Part shown: in pieces, positions 1-7,106 of the stretch
How the letters are laid out: each line of letters opens with the position of its first letter
Numbering within the stretch: the first letter of the stretch is position 1
Source: Bacteroidota bacterium
Lineage (GTDB): Bacteria > Spirochaetota > Spirochaetia > JABMQR01
DNA length: 13,670 nucleotides
Direction: 5' to 3'
Assembly: GCA_013202335.1 (NCBI GenBank)
Contig: JABMQR010000160.1
Span: 1 to 13,670 of the forward strand
Notes under the pieces: model-generated
The model's input: only the letters and a program-made list of their open reading frames with translations
Told to the model about the DNA's origin: nothing
The model's database searches: none
Made by a program: the position numbers and the translations under genes

Positions 1-102
1 GTCAAATATATATGGGGGTACGACATGAAAATTATTTACTTTGTTTCTGACTTCGCTATATTAAGTTATGTTTACTTAAAAAATTCGGTATATATTGTAT
101 TT

Positions 103-130
103 GATATCTGGTATCTGATATCTGGTACGG
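103..130. repeat. Short direct repeat, 14-nt unit twice
   Basis: The 11-mer GATATCTGGTA occurs at 103-113 and again at 117-127, giving two head-to-tail units of 14 nt. It lies in the noncoding stretch downstream of the exported-protein gene, beyond that gene's terminator. No function is evident. It could be slippage debris or part of a dispersed intergenic repeat. Confidence 0.6.
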
Positions 131-143
131 GGGTCACCAATGA

Positions 144-175
144 ACAAAAAGAAACCTGTGGATTCTCCACAGGTT
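144..175 (-). terminator. Rho-independent terminator of the exported-protein gene
   Basis: A perfect 10-bp stem (AACCTGTGGA at 153-162, TCCACAGGTT at 166-175) closes a 3-nt loop. Read leftward, the stem is followed at once by a T-rich tail (TCTTTTTGTT). It lies about 40 nt past the stop codon at 215. The orientation of the tail assigns it to the leftward gene. The right-hand flank is poorer in T for rightward transcripts. Confidence 0.85.
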
Positions 176-214
176 CCGTTGTATTTCGACTATAGAAGCT
201 GAAAGCCTATTCAT

Positions 215-928
215 TTACCTGCTGTAGTTTGATGCGGTAAACACATCTTTGATAGTTTCTTCAATTTGGAAACTGGACTGCTCAAGCATACCGTAGACAC
301 CTGATCTTTTCTCAATTTCACCAGAGGTTACAATTTTTTCTGGTATGTTATTACCATTTTCAAGAGTGAAGTAGATATTCTGATCGATATCCAAAGATCC
401 TACAGAGTAGATGTTTTCCACACGAAGTGGCGCGCCGGTTGAGAGAGAAATCCAGACATACCCCTCAATTTCCATCACCTTACCGGATTCAGTCATCGGA
501 TCCATGTAGAAAAAACCATTTTCGTCAATATACAGGTAGAAATAATATACCTCACAGGATTCACCATTAAGTTTCTCCACCGTACCTGTTGAATAGAGTT
601 CTTCAAATGAGGATACATTACTATTAAACGGGGTGAAAATTAGCCCGTCAGTATAGGAATCCATAAGGTCTTTCAGTGAATCATCACCAAAATATCTTGA
701 AGTAAGTCTACCGTAATTTGTCTCTCCATACAGGTTTAGTGCCGAATCCTCAATTACCGGCACCCCATAACCGTTGGTTTCTGTATAGACAATCTCCTTA
801 AATGCGGGCACGATACTTGAACTGCTGTCAGCAATTGCATTGGCTTCATCCCACAAATTTCCTGCAAACAATCCTACTGTCGCAAGGCACAGTAAAATAG
901 CTGTTAGTTTGATAACTTTTGACATCAT
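215..928 (-). CDS. Exported protein of unknown function, divergent from a two-component system
   Basis: The protein has about 237 residues. I chose the ATG at 928 because AGGAG lies 7 nt upstream and a signal peptide follows at once (lysine near the N-terminus, then a hydrophobic run about residues 6-21, then AG). The open frame extends upstream to 1093, but that part lacks a ribosome site and reads as intergenic DNA. The ATG at 925 is an equally possible start. There is no lipobox cysteine, so the product is probably periplasmic or outer-membrane associated. The mature part is rich in aromatic and acidic residues. It contains a segment (EGYVWISLSTGAPLR) that recalls the beta-strand repeats of LolA-like lipoprotein-sorting folds, but this likeness is weak and I do not assign a family. 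The gene diverges from a response regulator gene, so it may be a target or an accessory sensor of that system. Confidence 0.8.
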   Translation of the reverse strand: MMSKVIKLTAILLCLATVGLFAGNLWDEANAIADSSSSIVPAFKEIVYTETNGYGVPVIEDSALNLYGETNYGRLTSRYFGDDSLKDLMDSYTDGLIFTPFNSNVSSFEELYSTGTVEKLNGESCEVYYFYLYIDENGFFYMDPMTESGKVMEIEGYVWISLSTGAPLRVENIYSVGSLDIDQNIYFTLENGNNIPEKIVTSGEIEKRSGVYGMLEQSSFQIEETIKDVFTASNYSR

Positions 929-1040
929 AATATTTCTCCTGGATGCAGTAGTTTTTATTTTCAGGATTTCCTGATCTACTGTATGCAATGGAATATAAAG
1001 TGGATGTTTATTGTCTGGATGAATGGTTTGTGTTGATTGT

Positions 1041-1060
1041 GTGTAGTTATGTGTAGTTAT
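1041..1060. promoter_or_regulatory. Tandem decamer, candidate response-regulator binding site
   Basis: GTGTAGTTAT is repeated twice with no gap (1041-1050, 1051-1060), and a weaker related stretch lies before it (1031-1040). Direct repeats spaced by one helical turn are the usual site form for OmpR/PhoB-type regulators. The site lies in the divergent promoter region between the exported-protein gene and the regulator gene, about 11 bp upstream of a possible -35 element of the latter. The assignment to this regulator is inferred from form and position only. Confidence 0.45.
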
Positions 1061-1071
1061 GGTACAGGAAC

Positions 1072-1099
1072 TTGAAAATTGGGGGAAAAACAATAATAT
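1072..1099 (+). promoter_or_regulatory. Possible sigma-70 promoter of the two-component operon
   Basis: TTGAAA (1072-1077) and TAATAT (1094-1099) are separated by 16 nt. Transcription would begin at about 1106, at the regulator's ATG itself. This fits the absence of a well-placed Shine-Dalgarno sequence there: the nearest G-run, at 1081-1085, is over 20 nt away. Confidence 0.4.
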
Positions 1100-1106
1100 T
1101 ATACGT

Positions 1107-1808
1107 ATGAAAATAATCTACATTGTTGAAGATAATGAAGTAATTCTAGATGGAATAAAAACATATTTAGAGTTGTCCGGCTTTGCAGTTCGCCCGTTCC
1201 TGAATCGGAGCACAGCTATGGAAGGATTGCGGAGTTCTGAACCAGATCTATTGATACTTGATGTAATGCTTCCTGATGGGGACGGCTTCACATTTGCCCG
1301 GACAATACGTAAAAAACATCAATTTCCCATAATCTTTCTCACCGCAAGAGATTCTGAATCTGACAGAATCCTGGGATTTGAACTTGGGGCTGATGATTAT
1401 ATTGTTAAGCCCTTTTCGCCAAAGGAACTGGTAATGCGGGTAAATGCAATTCTCAGGCGAGTCAACGATCCTGGGCAAACCAGTAAGCATCCTTTGCAAT
1501 GGAAATGGGGTGGGAGTAAATTACTTTTCGATAACAACCGTCATGAACTATCAGTTGATAATGTCCCCATATACCTCACTGCTGCTGAATGGAAAATTCT
1601 CGAGTATCTTCTGCTGAACCAAGAAATCGTTATATCCCGAGAGCAAATTTTGGAACATTGTCTTGACTACTCATTTGAAGTCTCAGACAGGATTATTGAT
1701 ACTCATATCAAGAATATCAGGGCAAAGCTGGGAAATCCCGGGTGGATTAAAACTATACGGGGATATGGGTATATATTTTGTGCGGAATGTATCGGGGATC
1801 ATGTATGA
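1107..1808 (+). CDS. OmpR/PhoB-family response regulator
   Basis: This is a DNA-binding response regulator of 233 residues, the normal size for the family. The receiver domain (about 1-120) shows the acidic pair E8-D9, the phospho-acceptor D52 in LILDVMLPDGDG, T79 in FLTA and K101 in VKPF. The C-terminal winged-helix domain (about 128-227) shows the LTAAEWKILEYL strand-helix start, the recognition helix around DRIIDTHIKNIRAKL, and the wing GYGYIF. I start at ATG 1107 because the receiver fold begins there. An upstream in-frame ATG at 1059 would add 16 residues that look noncoding. No good ribosome site precedes 1107, so translation may be leaderless. The stop overlaps the start of the histidine kinase by 4 nt, so the two are co-transcribed and probably translationally coupled. 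The target genes are unknown, and the divergent exported-protein gene is the obvious candidate. Confidence 0.95.
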   Translation: MKIIYIVEDNEVILDGIKTYLELSGFAVRPFLNRSTAMEGLRSSEPDLLILDVMLPDGDGFTFARTIRKKHQFPIIFLTARDSESDRILGFELGADDYIVKPFSPKELVMRVNAILRRVNDPGQTSKHPLQWKWGGSKLLFDNNRHELSVDNVPIYLTAAEWKILEYLLLNQEIVISREQILEHCLDYSFEVSDRIIDTHIKNIRAKLGNPGWIKTIRGYGYIFCAECIGDHV

Positions 1809-3178
1809 AAACAATTTTTTTGCGGGTTTTTTCCATTATGATCCTGCTCTCTTGTATAATTCTCATAGCACAGGCAGCAATAAACTATGGGTATCAATTC
1901 TCATCAGTTAAAACATGGTATGAGGATATAGTTTCCCAGTATCAGGAAGTTTTTTATCGGGAACTTAATAATGCAGGCAAATATCAGTTTTATTCCGATA
2001 CGCTATCCCTGCAGATGCTGGTTGAAGAAACTCTTAACGATGACAGAATTCTTTCGGTACAGTTTCTTGACACAAATGATACGGCTGTTTTCAGCGTGAA
2101 CAATCAAATTTCCAAAGGGGGCCGCGTAAATTTCTCACCAAAATCAGAGGAGACGTATTTTTCACAATTCTTCACCAGCTCAAACGCATTTCCTGTAATA
2201 CTTGATGGAACAGAGCTGGGAACTCTCTCGATAACTTCACTTGCTCCCTTACGATATACTTTGACCCAGGATTTTTTTAACAAAACTTTTCTGGTTTTCC
2301 TCATATCTCTCCCCATCTCTTTTATCATTGCTTTTATTTTTTCCCTTATATTTTCAAAGCGTATATCAATTGTTCCTGTAATGCTTTCAAAGGAACTTAA
2401 GGAGCTGGCAGAAGGGAAAAGAAATGTTAAATTTTCCGAGAGCAGCATCAGGGAATTTGCCATGATCTCTGATTCGGCATCTACATTGCAGAATAAATTG
2501 GTCCAGACGCAGCGAAACAGGACTGAATTTATGAACAACCTTGCCCATGATCTTAAAACACCGGTTACAGCCCTAAAAGTGCAAGTTGAGGGGCTTTTAG
2601 ACGGGGTTTTTCCCCCAGAACCTACATTGTTTAATAATCTCAATATCCAAGTGCAGGATTTACAGGAAAAGGTTGATGCCTTCCTGCAGATTTCCCGATT
2701 GGAATCATCGGATACAATTATCCATCCTGAGTTGTGTGATTTAGGTGTTTTGCTTAAAAAATGTTCAGCTGGATTCTTGGATCTGATTAAAGAAAAAGCT
2801 TTGAAACACTCAATTGAAATCCAGAAACAGGTAGCAGTACTCGCTGACAAAAAACTGATACTATTTGCATTTAGAAATATTATTCACAATATGATACGAT
2901 TCTCAGATGATCGTGGAACAGTATACATAAATCTCTCTGGAAAACACGATAAAGCGGAAGTTATATTTGAAAATACCGGACATCTTGATCATGAAAATCC
3001 TGAAAAGTTATTCGACCATTTGTCAAAAGGCAGTATTTCCCGGGGATCATCGGGTTCAGGTCTCGGCTTGACGATTGCACGAAGAATTCTTGAAAGTCAC
3101 CATGGTACTATTACACTTGAAAATATTCCAGGAGGGAAGGTTCGTGTTTCGGTAGTGCTCCCTTATTGCTCAGGTTGA
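1805..3178 (+). CDS. Membrane sensor histidine kinase, partner of the upstream regulator
   Basis: The protein has 457 residues from ATG 1805, which sits in an ATGA overlap with the regulator's stop. A first membrane helix (about 7-27) and a second (about 161-184) enclose an extracytoplasmic sensor region of about 130 residues with no recognised fold. A HAMP-like linker follows (about 185-235). The HisKA dimerisation helix carries the phosphorylated H248 in NLAHDLKTP. The ATPase domain has an N-box (RNIIHNMIRFS, N358 and N362), an ENTG element (389-392) in place of the usual DxGxG, and a clear glycine-rich G2 box (GSSGSGLGL, 414-422). The ENTG variant also occurs in other kinases and need not mean inactivity. 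The kinase should phosphorylate D52 of its neighbour in response to an envelope or external cue that the sequence does not reveal. Confidence 0.94.
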   Translation: MKTIFLRVFSIMILLSCIILIAQAAINYGYQFSSVKTWYEDIVSQYQEVFYRELNNAGKYQFYSDTLSLQMLVEETLNDDRILSVQFLDTNDTAVFSVNNQISKGGRVNFSPKSEETYFSQFFTSSNAFPVILDGTELGTLSITSLAPLRYTLTQDFFNKTFLVFLISLPISFIIAFIFSLIFSKRISIVPVMLSKELKELAEGKRNVKFSESSIREFAMISDSASTLQNKLVQTQRNRTEFMNNLAHDLKTPVTALKVQVEGLLDGVFPPEPTLFNNLNIQVQDLQEKVDAFLQISRLESSDTIIHPELCDLGVLLKKCSAGFLDLIKEKALKHSIEIQKQVAVLADKKLILFAFRNIIHNMIRFSDDRGTVYINLSGKHDKAEVIFENTGHLDHENPEKLFDHLSKGSISRGSSGSGLGLTIARRILESHHGTITLENIPGGKVRVSVVLPYCSG

Positions 3179-3260
3179 AACGTAGATCTTCTATTGATTA
3201 TTCGGGGATTCAGGAGTTTGTTTCATTTGTCCGACCAGATTGCTGTCTGCATTATCTGAT

Positions 3261-3330
3261 GTTGTTAGAGTACCCATATACTCTTATAACTGAAAAATGG
3301 GTGAAAAATATTCAAAAAACGGGGAAAATA
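3261..3330 (+). repeat. Degenerate direct repeat, copy A (right after the kinase gene)
   Basis: An ungapped alignment by eye with 5531-5600 gives about 56 matches in 70 positions. The core GAGTACCCATATACTCTTAT is identical. The core contains a small palindrome (GAGTA-6 nt-TACTC). Read in one frame, both copies encode a similar peptide (EYPYTLI..., then WVKNIQ), so the repeat may be relic coding DNA. This copy lies past the stop of recQ and the other lies beyond its start. Confidence 0.65.
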
Positions 3331-3359
3331 AGAATAGAAGTTAAACAAATTCCAAAAAA

Positions 3360-5192
3360 TTAGCTGCTGTCCTGATTTTTCAGGTAATCCCGAATAACCG
3401 GCAAAAAGTATGGGCCATACTCTTTTAGCTTCTTCTCTCCGACACCTGAAACACGTAAAAAATCAGTATCGTTCAGGGGCTGCATAACAGTCATCTCAAC
3501 CAGTGTTTTATCAGAAAAAATGATATATGGGGGAACCCTCTTTTTCTGGGCAAGTTTAGTTCTGACATCCTTTAATTTTGAAAAGAGTTCTTCATTTATC
3601 ATCAAAGATGTATGATCAATTTTCACCTTCGGAATAGAATTTTTATCAGTAGAAGTAAATTGCTTACTTATGAAAAACTTCAGTTTACCAAAAAGAATTT
3701 TTTTACCATTCTCTGTAATCCGTAAAACCATAAAACTTTCAGAATCATGGAAAACCATCTCCTGGCTGATCAGTTCCTGAATTATGACTCTCCACCATTT
3801 TTTATCTTTATCTTTTCCAACGCCGAACGTTTTTAGTTTGTCGTGATTTCTGCTGCGGATTTTCTCAGTATCTGCACCCCAAACAATATCGATGATATGA
3901 TTAATTCCAAATCCTTCATTAACCCGGGCAATTGCCGACAATACTTTCTGACCATCCAATGTAGCATCTGCTTTTTCAGTTTCATCATTACAAACATCAC
4001 AACTACCACAGTTTCCATTATACTCCTCATTAAAGTATTCAAGTATCTGCTTTCTACGACAGACATTAACTGAAGCAAAACGGAATATTCGGTTTAGATT
4101 ATCTTTACTGCGTTCCTGTTCTTTGGGGTTTTCAATCTGGTTGATGAAATATTGCTGTTTCATGATATCCCCGGGACTAAAAAACAGTAGACAAGAGGAA
4201 TCGAGCCCATCCCGACCAGCTCTTCCCGTCTCCTGATAATATCCTTCAATGCTTTTAGGTAAATCGCCATGGATTACATAACGGATATTATTTTTATTAA
4301 TACCCATACCAAAAGCTATTGTAGCTATCACCACATCTACTACATCATTATTAAAAAGCTCCTGGTTTTTCGCTCTTTCTTCCTTTGAAAGGCCTGCATG
4401 ATAATGAACTGCTTTAATCCCATTTTTCATCAGGAATTTTGCGGTTTTTTCAACATCTTTTCGGCTTGTACGATAAACTATGCCGGATTCATCAGGATGC
4501 TCCTTAATAAACTCACAAATTTGTGTAAGAGGTTCATGTTTTTGTTTTATTTGATAATACAGTTCTTTTCTGTCAAAAGATGCTCTGACAACAAAAGGGT
4601 TCTTTAATTTCAGAATACGAATAATATCTTTTTGGACTTGATTGGTAGCAGTAGCAGTAAAAGCCGCAATTGGTATATGGGGAAAATTCTTTCGGAGTTG
4701 GGCCAGAAAAAGGTAATCAGGTCTAAAATCATGTCCCCATTCTGAAAGACAGTGAGCCTCATCAATGGCAAAGAATTTTACCTGCAAGCCGTGGAGCTTT
4801 TCTAAATATCCATCAATTGCCAGCCGTTCCGGTGATAAATAAAGGATTTTTATCTTCCCCTGATACAATTCTGTATAAATATCAGCAGCTTCATCTCCAG
4901 TTAAACTGCTATTTAAAAAAGCAGCCGGGATTCCTCTGGTAACTGCTTCATCCACCTGATCTTTCATAAGGGCGATTAGTGGGCTTATCACTACGGTTAA
5001 TCCATCAAATATCATTCCGGGTATTTGATAACAAAGGCTTTTCCCTCCACCGGTCGGCATGGAGGTGAATACATCTTTTCCTGATAATATGGCTTGAATC
5101 ACATTTTCCTGGTTTGGTCTGAATGAGTCATACCCAAATATTGAATTGAGGATTGATTTTGATTTATCTGTATCAGTTATATTGTGTGCCAT
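3360..5192 (-). CDS. recQ: ATP-dependent DNA helicase RecQ
   Basis: This is a 3'-5' DNA helicase of 610 residues, full length for bacterial RecQ, acting in recombination and in restart of stalled forks. Two RecA-like domains are present: Walker A TGGGKS (47-52), Walker B DEAH (144-147), the aromatic-rich loop after it (CLSEWGHDFRPDY), motif III FTATAT (178-183), and motif VI QETGRAGRDG (320-329). The RecQ zinc site has C378, C395, C398 and C401, followed by the winged-helix region (about 410-515). An HRDC domain (about 530-605) ends the protein. ATG 5192 has GGGAG 4 nt upstream, and the N-terminus matches the family start, so the start is secure. The gene is transcribed alone, with IS debris upstream and a copy of a degenerate repeat on each side. 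The coding sequence itself looks intact. Confidence 0.97.
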   Translation of the reverse strand: MAHNITDTDKSKSILNSIFGYDSFRPNQENVIQAILSGKDVFTSMPTGGGKSLCYQIPGMIFDGLTVVISPLIALMKDQVDEAVTRGIPAAFLNSSLTGDEAADIYTELYQGKIKILYLSPERLAIDGYLEKLHGLQVKFFAIDEAHCLSEWGHDFRPDYLFLAQLRKNFPHIPIAAFTATATNQVQKDIIRILKLKNPFVVRASFDRKELYYQIKQKHEPLTQICEFIKEHPDESGIVYRTSRKDVEKTAKFLMKNGIKAVHYHAGLSKEERAKNQELFNNDVVDVVIATIAFGMGINKNNIRYVIHGDLPKSIEGYYQETGRAGRDGLDSSCLLFFSPGDIMKQQYFINQIENPKEQERSKDNLNRIFRFASVNVCRRKQILEYFNEEYNGNCGSCDVCNDETEKADATLDGQKVLSAIARVNEGFGINHIIDIVWGADTEKIRSRNHDKLKTFGVGKDKDKKWWRVIIQELISQEMVFHDSESFMVLRITENGKKILFGKLKFFISKQFTSTDKNSIPKVKIDHTSLMINEELFSKLKDVRTKLAQKKRVPPYIIFSDKTLVEMTVMQPLNDTDFLRVSGVGEKKLKEYGPYFLPVIRDYLKNQDSS

Positions 5193-5320
5193 TTATCTCC
5201 CGGATTAAAATAATTATAGGTGAATCCTCTTTACCGAAACCCAGAGTATCATAAAAGACTACTCAATTCTGCAGTAGGATATCATTTTATATATGTTATT
5301 TATAAGAATGGGTATTCCGG

Positions 5321-5539
5321 TGTAAGTTGAACACTCCTCGTATAAGATTGGATTTAGTACGTCTGTACTAATATCTAATTATACAGGAGAGGATTATGGC
5401 TATTCCCATCTATCAAGACATTCTCAAAATATATCGTAAAGGAGTCAACAATGCAAGAATTGCAGATCTCTGTCTTTGCTCACGGAAGATGGTGTCTTTA
5501 TTATTCCAATTGGTGTCTGTTTTAGATAAAGTTGTCTGA
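5321..5539 (+). mobile_element. Remnant of an IS21-like element (left end and istA start)
   Basis: A 47-codon open frame from ATG 5396 to TGA 5537-5539 has an ideal ribosome site (AGGAGAGG). It encodes a peptide that looks like the N-terminus of IS21-family IstA transposases: IYQDILKIYRKG, then NARIADLCLCSRKMVS, the usual helix-turn-helix of that family. Upstream, TGTAAGTTGAACACTCC (from 5321) has the TGT start and general look of an IS21 end. The frame then stops, and neither the integrase core, nor istB, nor a matching right end is seen. This is therefore a truncated, dead copy. The family call rests on pattern memory only. Confidence 0.6.
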
Positions 5540-5600
5540 GTACCCATATACTCTTATAATTGGGAATTGGGTGAAGAATATTCAAACTATTATTAAAATA
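5531..5600 (+). repeat. Degenerate direct repeat, copy B (at the edge of the IS remnant)
   Basis: This is the partner of the repeat at 3261-3330 (about 56 of 70 positions identical). It overlaps the last codons of the truncated istA frame and continues past it. Open frame continues in another phase to 5651 (peptide with LVERLEKQAANKKIS), which may be further transposon relic. The rest of 5600-5735 shows no gene and no clear terminator. Confidence 0.65.
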
Positions 5601-5735
5601 TGGTTAGTGGAACGTTTAGAGAAACAAGCTGCTAATAAAAAAATTAGCTGACTTCTTGTACCGGCAAATGAATTTCAATGGCATAAACATACTCTACAGG
5701 ATGTATCTTGATTAAGAAAGTTGAAGGGTTCTTTA

Positions 5736-6779
5736 TCAGGAATGAGCTTTCTCAAAATCAAGCAGCCATTTTTTCCTGTGAAGTCCACCCCCGTACCCGG
5801 TCAAACTTCCATCCGATCCAATAACCCGATGGCAGGGAATAATAATGCTGATACGATTGAAGCCGTTTGCTGAGGCAACGGCTCTGACTGCTTTTGGTTT
5901 ACCAATTGCTATGGATTGCTGTTTGTATGAACGGGTTTCTCCATAAGGAATTTCCTGAAGCATAGACCATACCAAATTCTGAAATTCAGTACCCGGGGTA
6001 TGCAGTGGTACTGTAAAACTCTTTCTTTTACCGGAAAAGTACTCTCCGACCTCGGATTGAACTTGACTCAGATGAATATTTTCCCCCGGAAGGATGGCCG
6101 CATTCAGTCTCCTGCAGAGATCCTTGAACTCCGTCTCCAGCATCCTTCGATCAGTAAATTCAAGTAGGCACACACCCGTACTACTGGCACATGCAAACAT
6201 GGGGCCAATTGGTGTGGTAAATCGCACGATGTTTAGAACAGATTTCTCTTGTGTCTTCGTGGGCGGTTCCCCGAAAATGGAACGGTACCCTTCATTAAAG
6301 CTGCTCAAAGACTCATAGCCACTGCTAAATGCTGCGGTTGTTACACTGTTACCCTGCTTAATGCTGTTAAAAGCTGCATTAATACGAAGCATTCTCTGGT
6401 AGGAGTGGAAAGTCATATTATGATACTTCTTAAACCATCGTCGAATCTGGCTTGGTTCAATACCTCTCTTCCACAAATCATAATCCTTGATTCGTAAGTA
6501 GCTGTTTTCTTGAAGCTCCTGCAGAATATTCCTGATGTATTCCGGGGTTTCATCCTGTTTCTCCATCGGTTTACAAATTTTACAGGGTCGGTATCCATTT
6601 TGAAGGGCTTCCTGAACTGTATTATAAAACTCAACATTCTCAGGTTTCGGTTTTCTTGCTCTGCAGGTGGGTCTGCAAAATATTCCGGTTGTTTTCACTG
6701 CTGTTATAATAATCCCTTCATAGGATGAATCCATTTTGGTAATTGCGTTATATTTTTCTTGAAATGTCAATTTTTCCAT
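5736..6779 (-). CDS. ada: Ada: bifunctional DNA alkylation repair protein and transcriptional regulator
   Basis: The protein removes methyl groups from DNA onto its own cysteines and, once methylated, activates alkylation-response genes. I choose ATG 6779 (347 residues) because AGGAG at 6789-6793 lies 9 nt upstream. The earlier ATG at 6788 touches the ribosome site and would add only three residues. Numbered from 6779, the N-terminal zinc domain has C35, C39, C66 and C69 (FCRPTC...CKIC), the phosphotriester-repair site. An AraC-type helix-turn-helix follows (about 85-175, with RRWFKKYHNMTFHSYQR). The C-terminal O6-methylguanine methyltransferase domain (about 183-345) carries the acceptor C316 in IIPCHRVIG and the downstream GYGGG loop. 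All parts match full-length E. coli-type Ada, so both repair and regulatory roles are expected. No Ada-box was recognised upstream. Confidence 0.96.
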   Translation of the reverse strand: MEKLTFQEKYNAITKMDSSYEGIIITAVKTTGIFCRPTCRARKPKPENVEFYNTVQEALQNGYRPCKICKPMEKQDETPEYIRNILQELQENSYLRIKDYDLWKRGIEPSQIRRWFKKYHNMTFHSYQRMLRINAAFNSIKQGNSVTTAAFSSGYESLSSFNEGYRSIFGEPPTKTQEKSVLNIVRFTTPIGPMFACASSTGVCLLEFTDRRMLETEFKDLCRRLNAAILPGENIHLSQVQSEVGEYFSGKRKSFTVPLHTPGTEFQNLVWSMLQEIPYGETRSYKQQSIAIGKPKAVRAVASANGFNRISIIIPCHRVIGSDGSLTGYGGGLHRKKWLLDFEKAHS

Positions 6780-6894
6780 ATCATACATCTCCTGTTGAAG
6801 CCTTTACATTTCTACCAGCACTCTGAACTAATAAATAGAATTTAACATTGGTAGATTCTTTTAGCTACCGGAAATTGAACAAGTATGTTTTATA

Positions 6895-7103
6895 TAGTGT
6901 TCACAAGCGTGGATATAGATAAATGTATGTTTGAATACTGGATATTTATTAATCCTGAACTCAGCCTGTACTCAGCCTGCACTCAGCCTGTACTCAGCCT
7001 GTACCCAGGCCATCTCACTCTAATGGTATTTCAGATGTGTTTTATTATTGAAAACAATGATAATAATCTCTGGAAAAGGCCGTATCCACGCTTGTGAACA
7101 CTA
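6895..7103. mobile_element. MITE-like element with terminal inverted repeats and TA flanks
   Basis: The ends are exact inverted copies: GTGTTCACAAGCGTGGAT at 6897-6914 and its complement at 7084-7101. One more inner base also pairs. TA stands immediately outside both ends (6895-6896, 7102-7103), as expected for the TA target duplication of IS630/Tc1-mariner-type transposition. The 205-bp body has no convincing gene. It contains four 11-bp tandem repeats. The right end lies 3 bp from the stop codon of a decayed gene. The parent transposase is not in the window. Alternatives are a large regulatory inverted repeat or another class of small repeat element. Confidence 0.65.
6959..7002. repeat. Four tandem 11-bp repeats inside the MITE-like element
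   Basis: The unit ACTCAGCCTGT occurs four times in a row. The second copy has C for the last T, and degenerate partial units border the array (CCTGA before it, ACCCAGGCC after it). The unit is about one helical turn, so a protein could bind all copies on one DNA face. Copy-number variation between strains is likely. Confidence 0.85.
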
Positions 7104-7106
7104 CTA

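Noticed and set aside
25..198. A 57-codon open frame on the plus strand with GGGGG upstream of ATG 25.
   Set aside because: It runs straight through a perfect terminator hairpin and a short direct repeat, has no recognisable motif, and the codon content looks like intergenic DNA.
929..1093. Upstream extension of the exported-protein frame to 1093.
   Set aside because: The extension has no ribosome site and would bury the signal peptide, and it covers the divergent promoter. ATG 928 has AGGAG at proper spacing.
2104..2850. A 248-codon open frame on the minus strand inside the histidine kinase gene.
   Set aside because: It lies wholly opposite a clear kinase with all catalytic motifs, shows no domain of its own and is an antisense shadow.
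3166..3363. A 65-codon plus-strand frame overlapping the end of the kinase gene.
   Set aside because: It has no ribosome site and no known motif. Its latter half is the degenerate repeat, so I treat it as repeat DNA rather than a gene.
6959..7002. Possible CRISPR array.
   Set aside because: The units are 11 bp and contiguous with no spacers, and there are no cas genes nearby.
6885..7097. A 70-codon plus-strand frame across the MITE-like element.
   Set aside because: The frame is made of the terminal repeats and the 11-bp array, with no ribosome site or conserved motif.
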